A stretch of 5,897 nucleotides of DNA, from positions 11,001 through 16,897 of the forward strand of contig KL568597.1 of assembly GCA_000715605.1 (NCBI GenBank), given 5' to 3'. Below, piece after piece: positions 1-5,897 of this stretch (position 1 is the stretch's first letter; each line of letters begins with the position of its first letter). A program made the translations under genes and the position numbers. The DNA is from Streptomyces speibonae (GTDB taxonomy: Bacteria > Actinomycetota > Actinomycetes > Streptomycetales > Streptomycetaceae). The notes beneath the pieces were generated by a model, which saw only the letters and a program-made list of their open reading frames with translations, was not told the DNA's origin and made no database searches.

Positions 1-1
1 G

Positions 2-778
2 CCGCCCGTGTCGATCCGGCACCCGCAACTCGGCCTGGCGGACGCGTACGCGATCCAGAGTGAGGTCCGCGCGCTCGAAGTGGCGAGCGGTGCCGCTCCG
101 GCCGGGCACAAGATCGGAGCAACCAGCGAGGCGATTCAGAAGATGTTCGGCATCGACCATCCCGACTTCGGATACCTGACCGATCGCATGCTCCTGCCCG
201 ACGGCGTCGACCTCGACCTGCGGGGTTTCATCTCACCGAAGGTCGAGGGCGAGATCGCCTTCCGGATGGCGGAGGATCTGAGCGGCCACGAGGTCACGGC
301 TCAGGACGTGCTCGACGCCACCACAGTGGTCTGCCCCGTCCTGGAGGTGCTCGACAGCCGGATCGAGGCATGGAAGATCGGCCTGGTGGACACCGTCGCC
401 GACAACGCGTCCTCCGCCGCAGCCGTGGTCGGCTCCGGTGTCGCACCGGACACCGACCTGGCGGCGGCGCGGATGGTACTGCGCAGCGGCGACACCGAGT
501 ACACCGGGAACGGCTCGGCGGTCATGGGACATCCAGCGGAGTCGGTGGCCTGTCTGGTCCGGATCCTGGCGGGGTTCGGCACCGGCATCAGCGCCGGTGA
601 TCTCGTGCTGGCCGGCTCCTGGTCCGGCGCGGTGGACCTGCTGCCGGACCAGGAGGTACATGCCTCATTCGGCGTCCTGGGCTCGGTGTCCCTCAGCACA
701 CATGACCGCGAGGAGGACGACGGTGGGCCAGGAGAGCCCTTGCCGCCGCGCATGCCGCACCGGGCTCCAAGCCACTGA
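2..778 (+). CDS. 2-hydroxypenta-2,4-dienoate hydratase / 4-oxalocrotonate decarboxylase family protein, 5' partial
   Basis: This family hydrates 2-hydroxypenta-2,4-dienoate to 4-hydroxy-2-oxovalerate, or decarboxylates 4-oxalocrotonate, in cytosolic meta-cleavage of aromatics or steroids. Counting from the GTG at base 8, the sequence shows AGHKIGATS (32-40), GIDHPDFG (48-55), the metal-ligand stretch VEGEIAF with E80 and E82, PVLEVLDSRI with E113, and the hallmark VDTVADNASS (127-136). MhpD-type proteins run about 260-270 aa and carry roughly 40 more N-terminal residues. The frame is open to the left edge, so the true start lies outside the window and the GTG at 8 is probably internal. The fold should end near GVLGSVSLS (222-230). 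The remaining 26 residues, rich in Asp, Glu, Pro and His, do not look like the family and may result from a frameshift. Hydratase versus decarboxylase cannot be settled here, and no pathway partner gene is in the window. Confidence 0.85.
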   Translation, partial: PPVSIRHPQLGLADAYAIQSEVRALEVASGAAPAGHKIGATSEAIQKMFGIDHPDFGYLTDRMLLPDGVDLDLRGFISPKVEGEIAFRMAEDLSGHEVTAQDVLDATTVVCPVLEVLDSRIEAWKIGLVDTVADNASSAAAVVGSGVAPDTDLAAARMVLRSGDTEYTGNGSAVMGHPAESVACLVRILAGFGTGISAGDLVLAGSWSGAVDLLPDQEVHASFGVLGSVSLSTHDREEDDGGPGEPLPPRMPHRAPSH

Positions 779-837
779 CACCGGCCCTCACCGACGCCCG
801 GGACGCCCGCGTGAACACCGGCGGTGTGCCCAAGTGA
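706..837 (+). other. possible out-of-frame 3' coding remnant at the hydratase end
   Basis: In the frame +1 to the hydratase, an open stretch follows a TGA at 703-705 and runs to a TGA at 835-837. From about base 736 its codons have strong G/C at third positions, and it ends in LTDARDARVNTGGVPK, which reads like ordinary actinobacterial protein. The hydratase frame loses this codon pattern shortly before its own stop at 778. There is no convincing start codon or ribosome binding site for a separate gene. It may be the real end of the upstream protein after a frameshift, the remnant of a deleted gene, or chance in GC-rich DNA. I do not recognise the family. Confidence 0.25.
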
Positions 838-926
838 GGGGAACTCCTCCAACGCCACGCACCTTGACCGCTGTCGGGCGCGTGATGTTGCGGGTGGGAA
901 TCAGCGCGGTGGGGTGCGAGACGGTT

Positions 927-2027
927 TCACACCGCCCCGCTCCGGCCGGCATCCGGGGAACGGTGGCGGGCCGCGGCGTGACCTGCGCCGCGACCGGTCG
1001 CGTGGGCCGCGACCAGTCCGTCGCGCACCCGAACCGCGATCTCGGTGAGGTCGTCGACCGAGGTGTGGCCGAGAGCCGCGGGGACCGTTGCGGTGTCGTC
1101 GACCACGATGCGCGCCCGCGGTAGTCGGTCGGCCGCGAACACTCGGAGCAGGCAGCCGACGAGATCGACGATCCGAAGTCGGGCCAGTCGACCGATCTCG
1201 GCGGGGTCGCTCGTCACGACGACGATCGTCACCTCGTCGTCCGGCCGCGCCGAGCGCATCGCGTCCTCGGCCGCGGACAGGCGTCCCACACCCAGCACGA
1301 CGACCACTCCGTCGTCGCCGAAGTCGACCGGACGGCCGGTGATCTCGTCGTGGAGACCGCGGGGCGGCACCCACCGGTCCTCGGTCGAGCGCGCCGGAGT
1401 GACGTAGGGCAGGTGCGGTGGCTCCGTGTCGTCGCCGAGGGCGATGCAGGCCAGGTGTTCGGCGGCGCGGGTCAAGTCGAAGGGGTCGCCGACGCCGGGG
1501 GCGTTCTCCGCGAGGCCGGCCGCACCGTGGAGGAGGGTCAGGGCCAGCCCGGCCAGCCGCACGGTCCCGGTGCGCACGGCGGACCGCGGCTCAAGTGCCA
1601 GCGCGAGCAACAGGGCTTCGAACCGGACGAGTTCGGCCAGCGCGGTCCGGGCCGACTCGGTGTTGAGCACTCCGGACAGTGAGCGCAGTTGCAGATGGCC
1701 GCTTCCCGGAGTGTCGCCGAGGAAGGGCAGCCGTTCGAGCCAGACCCGGGCGAACGAACCGAGCGCTCGTCCGGCGGAGTCGGGGGATCCCGCCGGCGGT
1801 TCGGCGGAGGCCCGGGCCTTTTCGGCGGCGTCGACCAGCACCGCGAGGTAGAGAGCGCGCTTGCTGGTGAAGTTGGAGTAGACCGCGCCTCTGGTCAGTT
1901 CGGCTCGCTCGGCGATCCGGTCGATCTTGGCCTCGGCATAGCCGTACTCGGTGAATTCCTGCCGGGCCGCGACCAGCACCGCCGCACGGGTCCGCTCCTG
2001 CTGCTGCGCGCGGGTCAACCTCGCCAT
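927..2027 (-). CDS. TetR/AcrR-family transcriptional regulator with an extra C-terminal alpha/beta domain
   Basis: A DNA-binding repressor, probably ligand-responsive, acting in the cytoplasm. The ATG at 2025-2027 is chosen because GGAAGGGAG lies a few bases upstream and the TetR N-terminus begins right after it (MARLTRAQQQERTR). An upstream in-frame start at 2087 would lack this. The protein is 366 aa. Residues 10-60 form the TetR domain, with helix-turn-helix around ELTRGAVYSNFTSKRALY (43-60). Residues 65-200 are mostly helical, as expected for the ligand and dimer domain. Typical TetR proteins end near 190-230 aa. Here about 165 residues follow, with alternating strands and helices: VVVVLGVG (241-248), VTIVVVTSDP (266-275), ARIVVDD (305-311). 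The last 20 residues are Ala/Arg/His-rich and probably disordered. It diverges from the exporter genes, the usual position for a local repressor. The C-terminal domain is not identified. Confidence 0.88.
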   Translation of the reverse strand: MARLTRAQQQERTRAAVLVAARQEFTEYGYAEAKIDRIAERAELTRGAVYSNFTSKRALYLAVLVDAAEKARASAEPPAGSPDSAGRALGSFARVWLERLPFLGDTPGSGHLQLRSLSGVLNTESARTALAELVRFEALLLALALEPRSAVRTGTVRLAGLALTLLHGAAGLAENAPGVGDPFDLTRAAEHLACIALGDDTEPPHLPYVTPARSTEDRWVPPRGLHDEITGRPVDFGDDGVVVVLGVGRLSAAEDAMRSARPDDEVTIVVVTSDPAEIGRLARLRIVDLVGCLLRVFAADRLPRARIVVDDTATVPAALGHTSVDDLTEIAVRVRDGLVAAHATGRGAGHAAARHRSPDAGRSGAV

Positions 2028-2046
2028 CGTGCTCCCTTCCGTTCCT

Positions 2047-2064
2047 GCTGTGTCATGATACAAC
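2047..2064. promoter_or_regulatory. candidate TetR operator, 18-bp imperfect palindrome
   Basis: GCTGTGTCATGATACAAC is symmetrical about position 2055.5, with 7 of 9 base pairs matching and a perfect TCATGA core. It lies in the 89-bp gap between the divergent tetR and exporter genes, about 20 bp upstream of the tetR start. It overlaps the likely -10 box of tetR. Location, size and symmetry fit a TetR-family operator that allows autorepression. Binding is inferred, not shown. Confidence 0.5.
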
Positions 2065-2086
2065 CAGCATCCAGATGGTGATGACA
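2051..2086. repeat. inverted repeat TGTCAT / ATGACA in the divergent control region
   Basis: A perfect 6-bp inverted repeat has arms at 2051-2056 and 2081-2086, separated by 24 bp. A smaller element, CATCCAGATG (4+2+4), sits inside at 2068-2077. The left arm is shared with the 18-bp palindrome. It may add a second half-site for the regulator, or be chance given the short arms. Confidence 0.3.
2055..2060 (-). promoter_or_regulatory. candidate -10 box of the tetR promoter
   Basis: Read on the minus strand the hexamer is TATCAT, matching TATAAT at five of six positions. It lies 27 bases upstream of the tetR ATG, which would give a leader of about 20 bases carrying the Shine-Dalgarno sequence. 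No good -35 box is seen at 16-18 bp spacing. This is common in actinomycetes but limits confidence. It is covered by the candidate operator. Confidence 0.35.
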
Positions 2087-2116
2087 TCCGAAAGTCGCGA
2101 ACATCGGAGATGGGCC

Positions 2117-3073
2117 GTGGGTGACAACGGGTTCGAGGTCGACGGACTGATCAAGCAATTCGGCCGGACGACAGCAGTCGACGGAGTGAACCTCTCCGCT
2201 CCTCGCGGACACGTGCTGGGACTGCTGGGGCCCAACGGTGCCGGTAAGACGACCGTCGTGCGCGTGCTGGCGACTCTTCTGCGCCCCGACGCGGGGCAGG
2301 TGCGCGTGGCCGGAATCGACGTTCGGCGGGATCCGGCTCAGGTCCGTCGGCGTATCGCGCTGTCGGGGCAGCACACGAGCGTCGACGACGAGCTGTCCGG
2401 GCGGTCCAACCTGGTCATGATCGGCCGACTCCTCGACCTCAGACGGCATGATGCCAGTCGGAGGGCCGGCGAACTGCTGTCCCGCTTCGGTCTCGACGAT
2501 GCGGCCGACCGGCCCGTCGCCACGTATTCGGGCGGGATGCGACGCCGCCTTGACCTCGCGGCCAGCCTGGTGGGCCGGCCCGAGGTCGTGTTCCTCGATG
2601 AGCCTTCGGTCGGGCTGGACCCCGGCAAGCGCGACGAGTTGTGGCAGATGATCCGCGGGCTCAGCCAGGACGGCGTCACGGTCCTGCTCACGACGCAGTA
2701 CCTCGAAGAGGCCGACGCCCTCGCCGACGGCATCACCGTCATCGACCACGGGCGAGTGATCGCGTCCGGCACGCCCACCGACCTCAAGCGCGAGATCGGC
2801 GGACACACGATCGTCCTCCGCCCGGCCCATGCAGACGACCTCGACCCCGCTGCCGCCATCATGGCCCGAGCCGCAGGGCGAGAGCCCGACCGATCACGCC
2901 GCCACGAACTCGTCGTGCCGGTCGCCGGCGACGCCGAGTTCTTCGAGATAACCGCTCAACTCCGGGCCCGCGGTATCGATGTCAGCGAGATCGCCTTCCG
3001 CCTTCCCAGCCTCGATGAGGTCTTCCTGTCCCTGACCGGGGCTCCCACCGCCGACGCCAAGGACGCAGCATGA
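2117..3073 (+). CDS. DrrA-like ABC exporter ATP-binding protein
   Basis: The cytoplasmic ATPase that powers an ABC-2 exporter of the daunorubicin-resistance (DrrAB) type. I start it at the GTG at 2117, which has GGAG seven bases upstream. The in-frame ATGs at 2075 and 2081 lack a ribosome binding site and fall within the control region. The 318-aa product has Walker A GPNGAGKTT (38-46), Q-loop Q85, signature YSGGM (137-141), Walker B VVFLDEP (157-163) and D-loop GLDP (166-169). The switch position holds glutamine (TTQYLEEAD, Q194) instead of histidine, which is normal in DrrA proteins. The C-terminal domain ends with LDEVFLSLTG (299-308), the conserved motif of the DrrA C-terminal region. The stop overlaps the permease start by ATGA. 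The substrate is unknown; export of an antibiotic or other hydrophobic compound is inferred from family and TetR context. Confidence 0.92.
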   Translation: MGDNGFEVDGLIKQFGRTTAVDGVNLSAPRGHVLGLLGPNGAGKTTVVRVLATLLRPDAGQVRVAGIDVRRDPAQVRRRIALSGQHTSVDDELSGRSNLVMIGRLLDLRRHDASRRAGELLSRFGLDDAADRPVATYSGGMRRRLDLAASLVGRPEVVFLDEPSVGLDPGKRDELWQMIRGLSQDGVTVLLTTQYLEEADALADGITVIDHGRVIASGTPTDLKREIGGHTIVLRPAHADDLDPAAAIMARAAGREPDRSRRHELVVPVAGDAEFFEITAQLRARGIDVSEIAFRLPSLDEVFLSLTGAPTADAKDAA

Positions 3074-3867
3074 CCACGACCCTCACCGGGACCGCCCGGC
3101 CCCGACGCTTCGCCACCCTCCGGCACAGCGCGGTTCTCGCCCAGCGCAGCCTCCTCAAGACCACCCGGAACCCTGGTCCGATCATGAACGGTGTGGTCAC
3201 CCCCGCGCTGTTCATGATCCTGTTCCTCTACCTGTTCGGCCGCCCGGTCGCCGGCTCCACCGGCGAATACCTGCAGTACCTTTTCCCCGGAATCCTCGTC
3301 ATGGGCGCCGGACTGGCCGGAATGATCTCCACCGGATCGGCCATCAACCTCGATCTGAAGAATGGCGTCACCGACCGGTTCCGCAGCCTCCCGATCAGCC
3401 GTACGGCGCCGCTGCTCGGCTCCGTGACGGCCGACATCCTCCGTTACCTGATCGCCGTGTCGATCCTTTTCGTCATCGGCGTTCTGCTCGGGTTCCGCAT
3501 CCAGGGAGGCATGCCCGCCGCGCTGGGGGCGACCGCGCTCGCAATCCTGTTCGGGTTCTGCCTCAGCTGGGTCACGGTATTCATCGGTGTCATCGTCAAG
3601 AGCGCCGAGGCCGTGCTGGCGTTCAGCTTCATCGCCTTCCTGCCGCTCCAGTTGGGCAGCAGCCTGGCTTCCCCGACCGACACCCTGCCCGGATGGCTGA
3701 AAGCGTGGGCGGACATCAACCCCGTCACCCATGTCATGGATGCCTGCCGCGCTTTGCTGAACGGGACGCCGGAAGCGGGAAGCATCGGTCGCGCCCTGCT
3801 GTGGTCGGCCATCCTGTTCGTCATTTTCTGCCCACTGGCAGTCCGCGCCTACGGCCGTCAGGAATGA
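3070..3867 (+). CDS. DrrB-like ABC-2 type permease
   Basis: The membrane half of the exporter, pairing with the ATPase encoded immediately upstream. The two genes share an ATGA overlap, and AAGGA lies six bases before this start, so translation should be coupled and production matched. The 265-aa protein has about six hydrophobic segments: around 38-57, 71-92, 123-142, 150-176, 181-199 and 242-258. The amphipathic, positively charged N-terminus (RRFATLRHSAVLAQRSLLKTTRNPG) and the NPVTHVMDACRALLNG stretch (217-232) before the last segment are typical of the ABC-2 permease family. Length fits DrrB-type proteins (about 260-290 aa). A functional exporter would need two copies each of ATPase and permease. 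No signal peptide is expected or seen. Confidence 0.92.
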   Translation: MTTTLTGTARPRRFATLRHSAVLAQRSLLKTTRNPGPIMNGVVTPALFMILFLYLFGRPVAGSTGEYLQYLFPGILVMGAGLAGMISTGSAINLDLKNGVTDRFRSLPISRTAPLLGSVTADILRYLIAVSILFVIGVLLGFRIQGGMPAALGATALAILFGFCLSWVTVFIGVIVKSAEAVLAFSFIAFLPLQLGSSLASPTDTLPGWLKAWADINPVTHVMDACRALLNGTPEAGSIGRALLWSAILFVIFCPLAVRAYGRQE

Positions 3868-3954
3868 CGATGCCGATCGCAGCAGCCCCGAACCACACCG
3901 CCGCCACGAGCCATTGACGACCTTCAACCGCACCGCACCCCAGGAGAACAACAC
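3868..3954 (+). other. short gap before the winged-helix gene, no clear promoter or terminator
   Basis: These 87 bases hold no stem-loop with a T-run. TTGACG at 3914-3919 resembles a -35 box, but nothing like a -10 box follows at the right spacing. AGGAG at 3942-3946 serves the next gene. Read-through from the exporter genes is therefore possible, but a cryptic promoter cannot be excluded. Confidence 0.4.
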
Positions 3955-4581
3955 ATGACCTGGCCTGAAGCTCGCGCGACGGACACCGGCCTGCTGGTAC
4001 TGCACGCCCTGCGCTGCGCCGGCACCGTCAGCCTCGCCCGCCTCCACGCGATGACCGGTCTCGACGCATCCGATGTCGAGTCCGAGCTCATCGATCTCGG
4101 GGCCGACGGTCTTGTCACGCGCATGTCCGGCGACATACAGGGTTGGAGTCTCACGGACGCCGGCCGTGCCGCGGATTCCGAGCGGATCACGGACGAGCTC
4201 GAGTCGGCCCGAGCCCGCGGGGCCGTGACGGCGGCGTACGAGCGGTTCCTCGTCCTCAACCCGGAGCTGCTCGACCTCTGCACGGCATGGCAACTCCGAG
4301 CCGACGACGGCGTCATGAGCGTCAACGACCACAGCGATCCCGCCTACGACTCCCGGGTCCTCGCCCGCTTCGCCGATCTCGACCGACGCGCTGCCGCGGT
4401 CTGTGCCGAGTTGTCCGCGGCACTGCCTCGGTTCGGTCGTTACCGGGACCGCCTCACCAGAGCTCTCGATCGCGCTGTCTCCGGCGAGTTGGAGTACGTG
4501 GCCGACAGCACTGCGTCGTACCACACCGTGTGGGCGGAGCTGCACGAAGACCTGCTCGCCACGCTCGGGTTGCAGCGATGA
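3955..4581 (+). CDS. winged-helix protein of unknown function coupled to pyruvate phosphate dikinase
   Basis: Function is not established. The ATG has AGGAG eight bases upstream, and the product is 208 aa. Residues 10-72 look like a winged helix: helix TGLLVLHALRCAG, a helix-turn-helix TVSLARLHAMTGLDASDVESELIDL (24-48), then GLVTRMSGDIQGWSLTDAGR (52-71), where the last part resembles the wing and 'LTxxGR' ending of MarR-like regulators. Residues 75-208 are probably all helical, with conserved-looking RFLVLNPELLDLCTAWQLR and a tryptophan near the C-terminus. There is no Walker A motif, so it is not the classical PPDK regulatory protein (DUF299 type). Its stop overlaps the dikinase start by ATGA, which argues for a shared job. 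From memory, Mycobacterium tuberculosis ppdK (Rv1127c) also neighbours a hypothetical protein of about 200 aa (Rv1126c); homology is not tested here. It could be a DNA-binding regulator or a protein partner. Confidence 0.75.
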   Translation: MTWPEARATDTGLLVLHALRCAGTVSLARLHAMTGLDASDVESELIDLGADGLVTRMSGDIQGWSLTDAGRAADSERITDELESARARGAVTAAYERFLVLNPELLDLCTAWQLRADDGVMSVNDHSDPAYDSRVLARFADLDRRAAAVCAELSAALPRFGRYRDRLTRALDRAVSGELEYVADSTASYHTVWAELHEDLLATLGLQR

Positions 4582-5897
4582 GGTGGATCCGCACGATCTC
4601 CGCCCAGGCCGAGGAGACGGCGGAGACACTGGGCGGCAAGGCACGTGGCCTGGTCCTTCTGCACCGTCTTGGTCTGCCGGTGCCGGCCGGATTCGTCATC
4701 ACCACTGAGGCATGTCGCGCCTTCCTCCGGGGAGGGCGTCTTCCCGATGGACTCGACGACGAGCTCGCGACGGCCATGGCCGACCTCGAACTCTCCACCG
4801 GGCGCGCCTTCGGGGGACCGCGGAAGCCGCTGGCAGTATCTGTTCGCTCCGGGGCCGGCGTGTCGATGCCCGGCATGATGAGCACGATCCTCAACCTCGG
4901 TCTCACGACCGAAGCCACCGCAGGTCTTGCCGCCGAGACGGACGACCGGCCGTTCGCACTGAACTCGCGGCTGCGCTTCCTGGCGAGTTTCGCCTCCGCG
5001 ATCACGAACTCGGACGGGGACGGCGCAGGAGCCGTCCACGGAGCACGCCCCGGGCGAGGAACCGAGGACGAGGAAGCGCGTCTCACCGAGTCGATCGCGG
5101 CAGTCGAGAACCTCGTTCGAGAACGATGCGATCAGCCGATTCCGGACGACGCGGCCCGCCAGCTGAGACTGGCGGTCGAAGCTGTCTTCTCGTCCTGGAA
5201 CGCGCCACGCGCGCGAACCTACCGTGAGGTGAACGACATCCCGCACGACCTGGGTACAGCCGTGATCGTCCAGAGGATGGTGTTCGGCAACCGCGACGGC
5301 CACAGCGGCACCGGAGTCGCCTTCAGCCGCAACCCCAACACCGGTGAGAACATCCCGTTCGGCGAAGTCCTGTTCGGGTGTCAAGGAGAAGAAGTCGTCT
5401 CCGGAACGTCGACGACCCGGCCACTGAGCGAACTCGCCCAGCGGGAGCCGGCAGTGTGGACGGAGCTGCTCGACGCCCTGCGTCGGATCGAAGCGCACTA
5501 CCGCGACGCCTGCTACGTCGAGTTCACGTTCCAGTCCGGCGAGCTCTGGATCCTGCAGGTCCGGCCCGGCCGGTTCGTGGGGGGTGCCGCGGTCCGCGTA
5601 GCCACCGAACTCGTCGGCCAGCGGGTCATCGGACGTCACGAAGCGCTGCTCAGGGTCTCGTCGCGGCATCTCCGGCACGTCCGCACGCCGCGCATCGCGT
5701 CGTCCGAGGAGACCGACGTCTTCGCCCGGGGAATCGGCGCCTGTCCCGGTGTCGCCGCCGGCAGAATCGCGACCACGGCGGACGGCGCCGTACGCATGGC
5801 CCGGACCGACCCGGTCATCCTGGTACGCCCGGAGACCTCGCCGAACGACATGCACGGCCTTGCCGCCGCCGCCGGAATCGTCACCGCTCGCGGCGGG
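4578..5897 (+). CDS. ppdK: pyruvate phosphate dikinase (PPDK), 3' partial
   Basis: PPDK interconverts ATP, phosphate and pyruvate with AMP, diphosphate and phosphoenolpyruvate, in the cytosol. The frame is open for 440 codons to the right edge. The N-terminal ATP-binding domain shows GGKARGL with K21, GLPVPAGFVITTEACRAFL (32-50), the PPDK hallmark VSVRSGAGVSMPGMM (87-101, R90), DLGTAVIVQRMVFGN, SGTGVAFSRNPNTGE, and YVEFTFQSGELWILQVR with E315, Q327 and R329, spaced as in Clostridium symbiosum PPDK (E323, Q335, R337). The sequence stops at LVRPETSPND...GIVTARGG, just before the expected T-S-H phosphohistidine motif (His near 444). The segment between about 135 and 190 diverges from classical PPDKs. 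No Shine-Dalgarno is seen; translation probably depends on the ATGA overlap with the preceding gene. Whether the C-terminal PEP/pyruvate barrel is present cannot be seen. The hallmark motif argues against rifampicin phosphotransferase or PEP synthase. Confidence 0.9.
   Translation, partial: MRWIRTISAQAEETAETLGGKARGLVLLHRLGLPVPAGFVITTEACRAFLRGGRLPDGLDDELATAMADLELSTGRAFGGPRKPLAVSVRSGAGVSMPGMMSTILNLGLTTEATAGLAAETDDRPFALNSRLRFLASFASAITNSDGDGAGAVHGARPGRGTEDEEARLTESIAAVENLVRERCDQPIPDDAARQLRLAVEAVFSSWNAPRARTYREVNDIPHDLGTAVIVQRMVFGNRDGHSGTGVAFSRNPNTGENIPFGEVLFGCQGEEVVSGTSTTRPLSELAQREPAVWTELLDALRRIEAHYRDACYVEFTFQSGELWILQVRPGRFVGGAAVRVATELVGQRVIGRHEALLRVSSRHLRHVRTPRIASSEETDVFARGIGACPGVAAGRIATTADGAVRMARTDPVILVRPETSPNDMHGLAAAAGIVTARGG

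Noticed and set aside
815..827. ACACCG-G-CGGTGT palindrome near the end of the hydratase region
   Set aside because: It forms at best a 5-bp stem with a 3-base loop and has no T-run. It is also explained as coding sequence in the alternative frame, so neither a terminator nor an operator is supported.
906..935. GCGGTG / CACCGC inverted repeat overlapping the tetR stop, as a terminator
   Set aside because: The stem is only 6 bp with an 18-base loop and no T-run follows on either strand. Such repeats are common by chance at this GC content.
438..1124. Plus-strand 228-codon frame spanning the hydratase end and the tetR 3' region
   Set aside because: The translation is rich in Arg, Trp, Pro and Cys with no domain, and it crosses two real genes on opposite strands. 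The ATG at 702 within it forms an ATGA with the TGA at 703, but it has no ribosome binding site and no protein-like sequence follows.
2600..2760. Loss of the ABC switch histidine as a sign of an inactive ATPase
   Set aside because: Glutamine at this position within TTQYLEEAD is usual for DrrA-type ATPases, and all other catalytic motifs are intact.
2956..4644. Very long minus-strand open frame opposite the exporter and winged-helix genes (562 codons)
   Set aside because: It is antisense to three well-supported genes, its translation is low-complexity and rich in Gly, Arg, Glu and Asp, and it has no family motifs. It is a by-product of GC-rich codon bias.
4440..5855. Minus-strand open frame of 471 codons opposite the PPDK gene
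   Set aside because: The plus strand carries clear PPDK motifs throughout, and the antisense translation lacks any recognisable domain.

Overview
The window is high-GC DNA (about two-thirds G+C by eye) with strong G/C bias at third codon positions. It uses GTG as well as ATG starts and has tightly packed, overlapping genes. With a TetR regulator diverging from a DrrA/DrrB-type exporter, this points to an actinomycete. I cannot name a genus from sequence alone. No rRNA, tRNA, insertion sequence, CRISPR array, phage or origin is visible.

Layout. (1) Bases 1-778, plus strand: a 2-hydroxypenta-2,4-dienoate hydratase/decarboxylase-family gene, cut by the left edge. Its C-terminus looks abnormal: a 26-residue tail follows the normal family end, and a better-looking coding phase in another frame runs to a stop at 837. 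(2) Bases 779-926: a short intergenic stretch between convergent genes, with no convincing feature. (3) Bases 927-2027, minus strand: a TetR regulator that is much longer than usual because of an unidentified C-terminal alpha/beta region. (4) Bases 2028-2116: a divergent control region. It has an 18-bp imperfect palindrome (2047-2064) over the probable tetR -10 box, and a second inverted repeat (TGTCAT/ATGACA). (5) Bases 2117-3867, plus strand: a two-gene ABC-2 exporter, DrrA-like ATPase then DrrB-like permease, joined by an ATGA overlap. (6) Bases 3955-5897, plus strand: a 208-aa winged-helix protein, also joined by an ATGA overlap to a pyruvate phosphate dikinase (PPDK) gene. The window ends just before the expected catalytic histidine motif of that gene.

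How they may work together. The TetR protein is the obvious candidate to repress itself and the divergent exporter, probably in response to a small hydrophobic or drug-like ligand. The winged-helix/PPDK pair lies 87 bp downstream on the same strand and could be read through from the exporter. Its own two genes are translationally coupled, which suggests that the small protein works with or regulates the dikinase. PPDK interconverts pyruvate and phosphoenolpyruvate. The hydratase belongs to aromatic or steroid ring-cleavage catabolism and appears to be the end of a separate leftward unit.

Most of the window is recognisable. The points that deserve a second look are the TetR C-terminal domain, the small winged-helix protein coupled to PPDK, and the disturbed hydratase 3' end. 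I see no clear evidence of a wholly new system.
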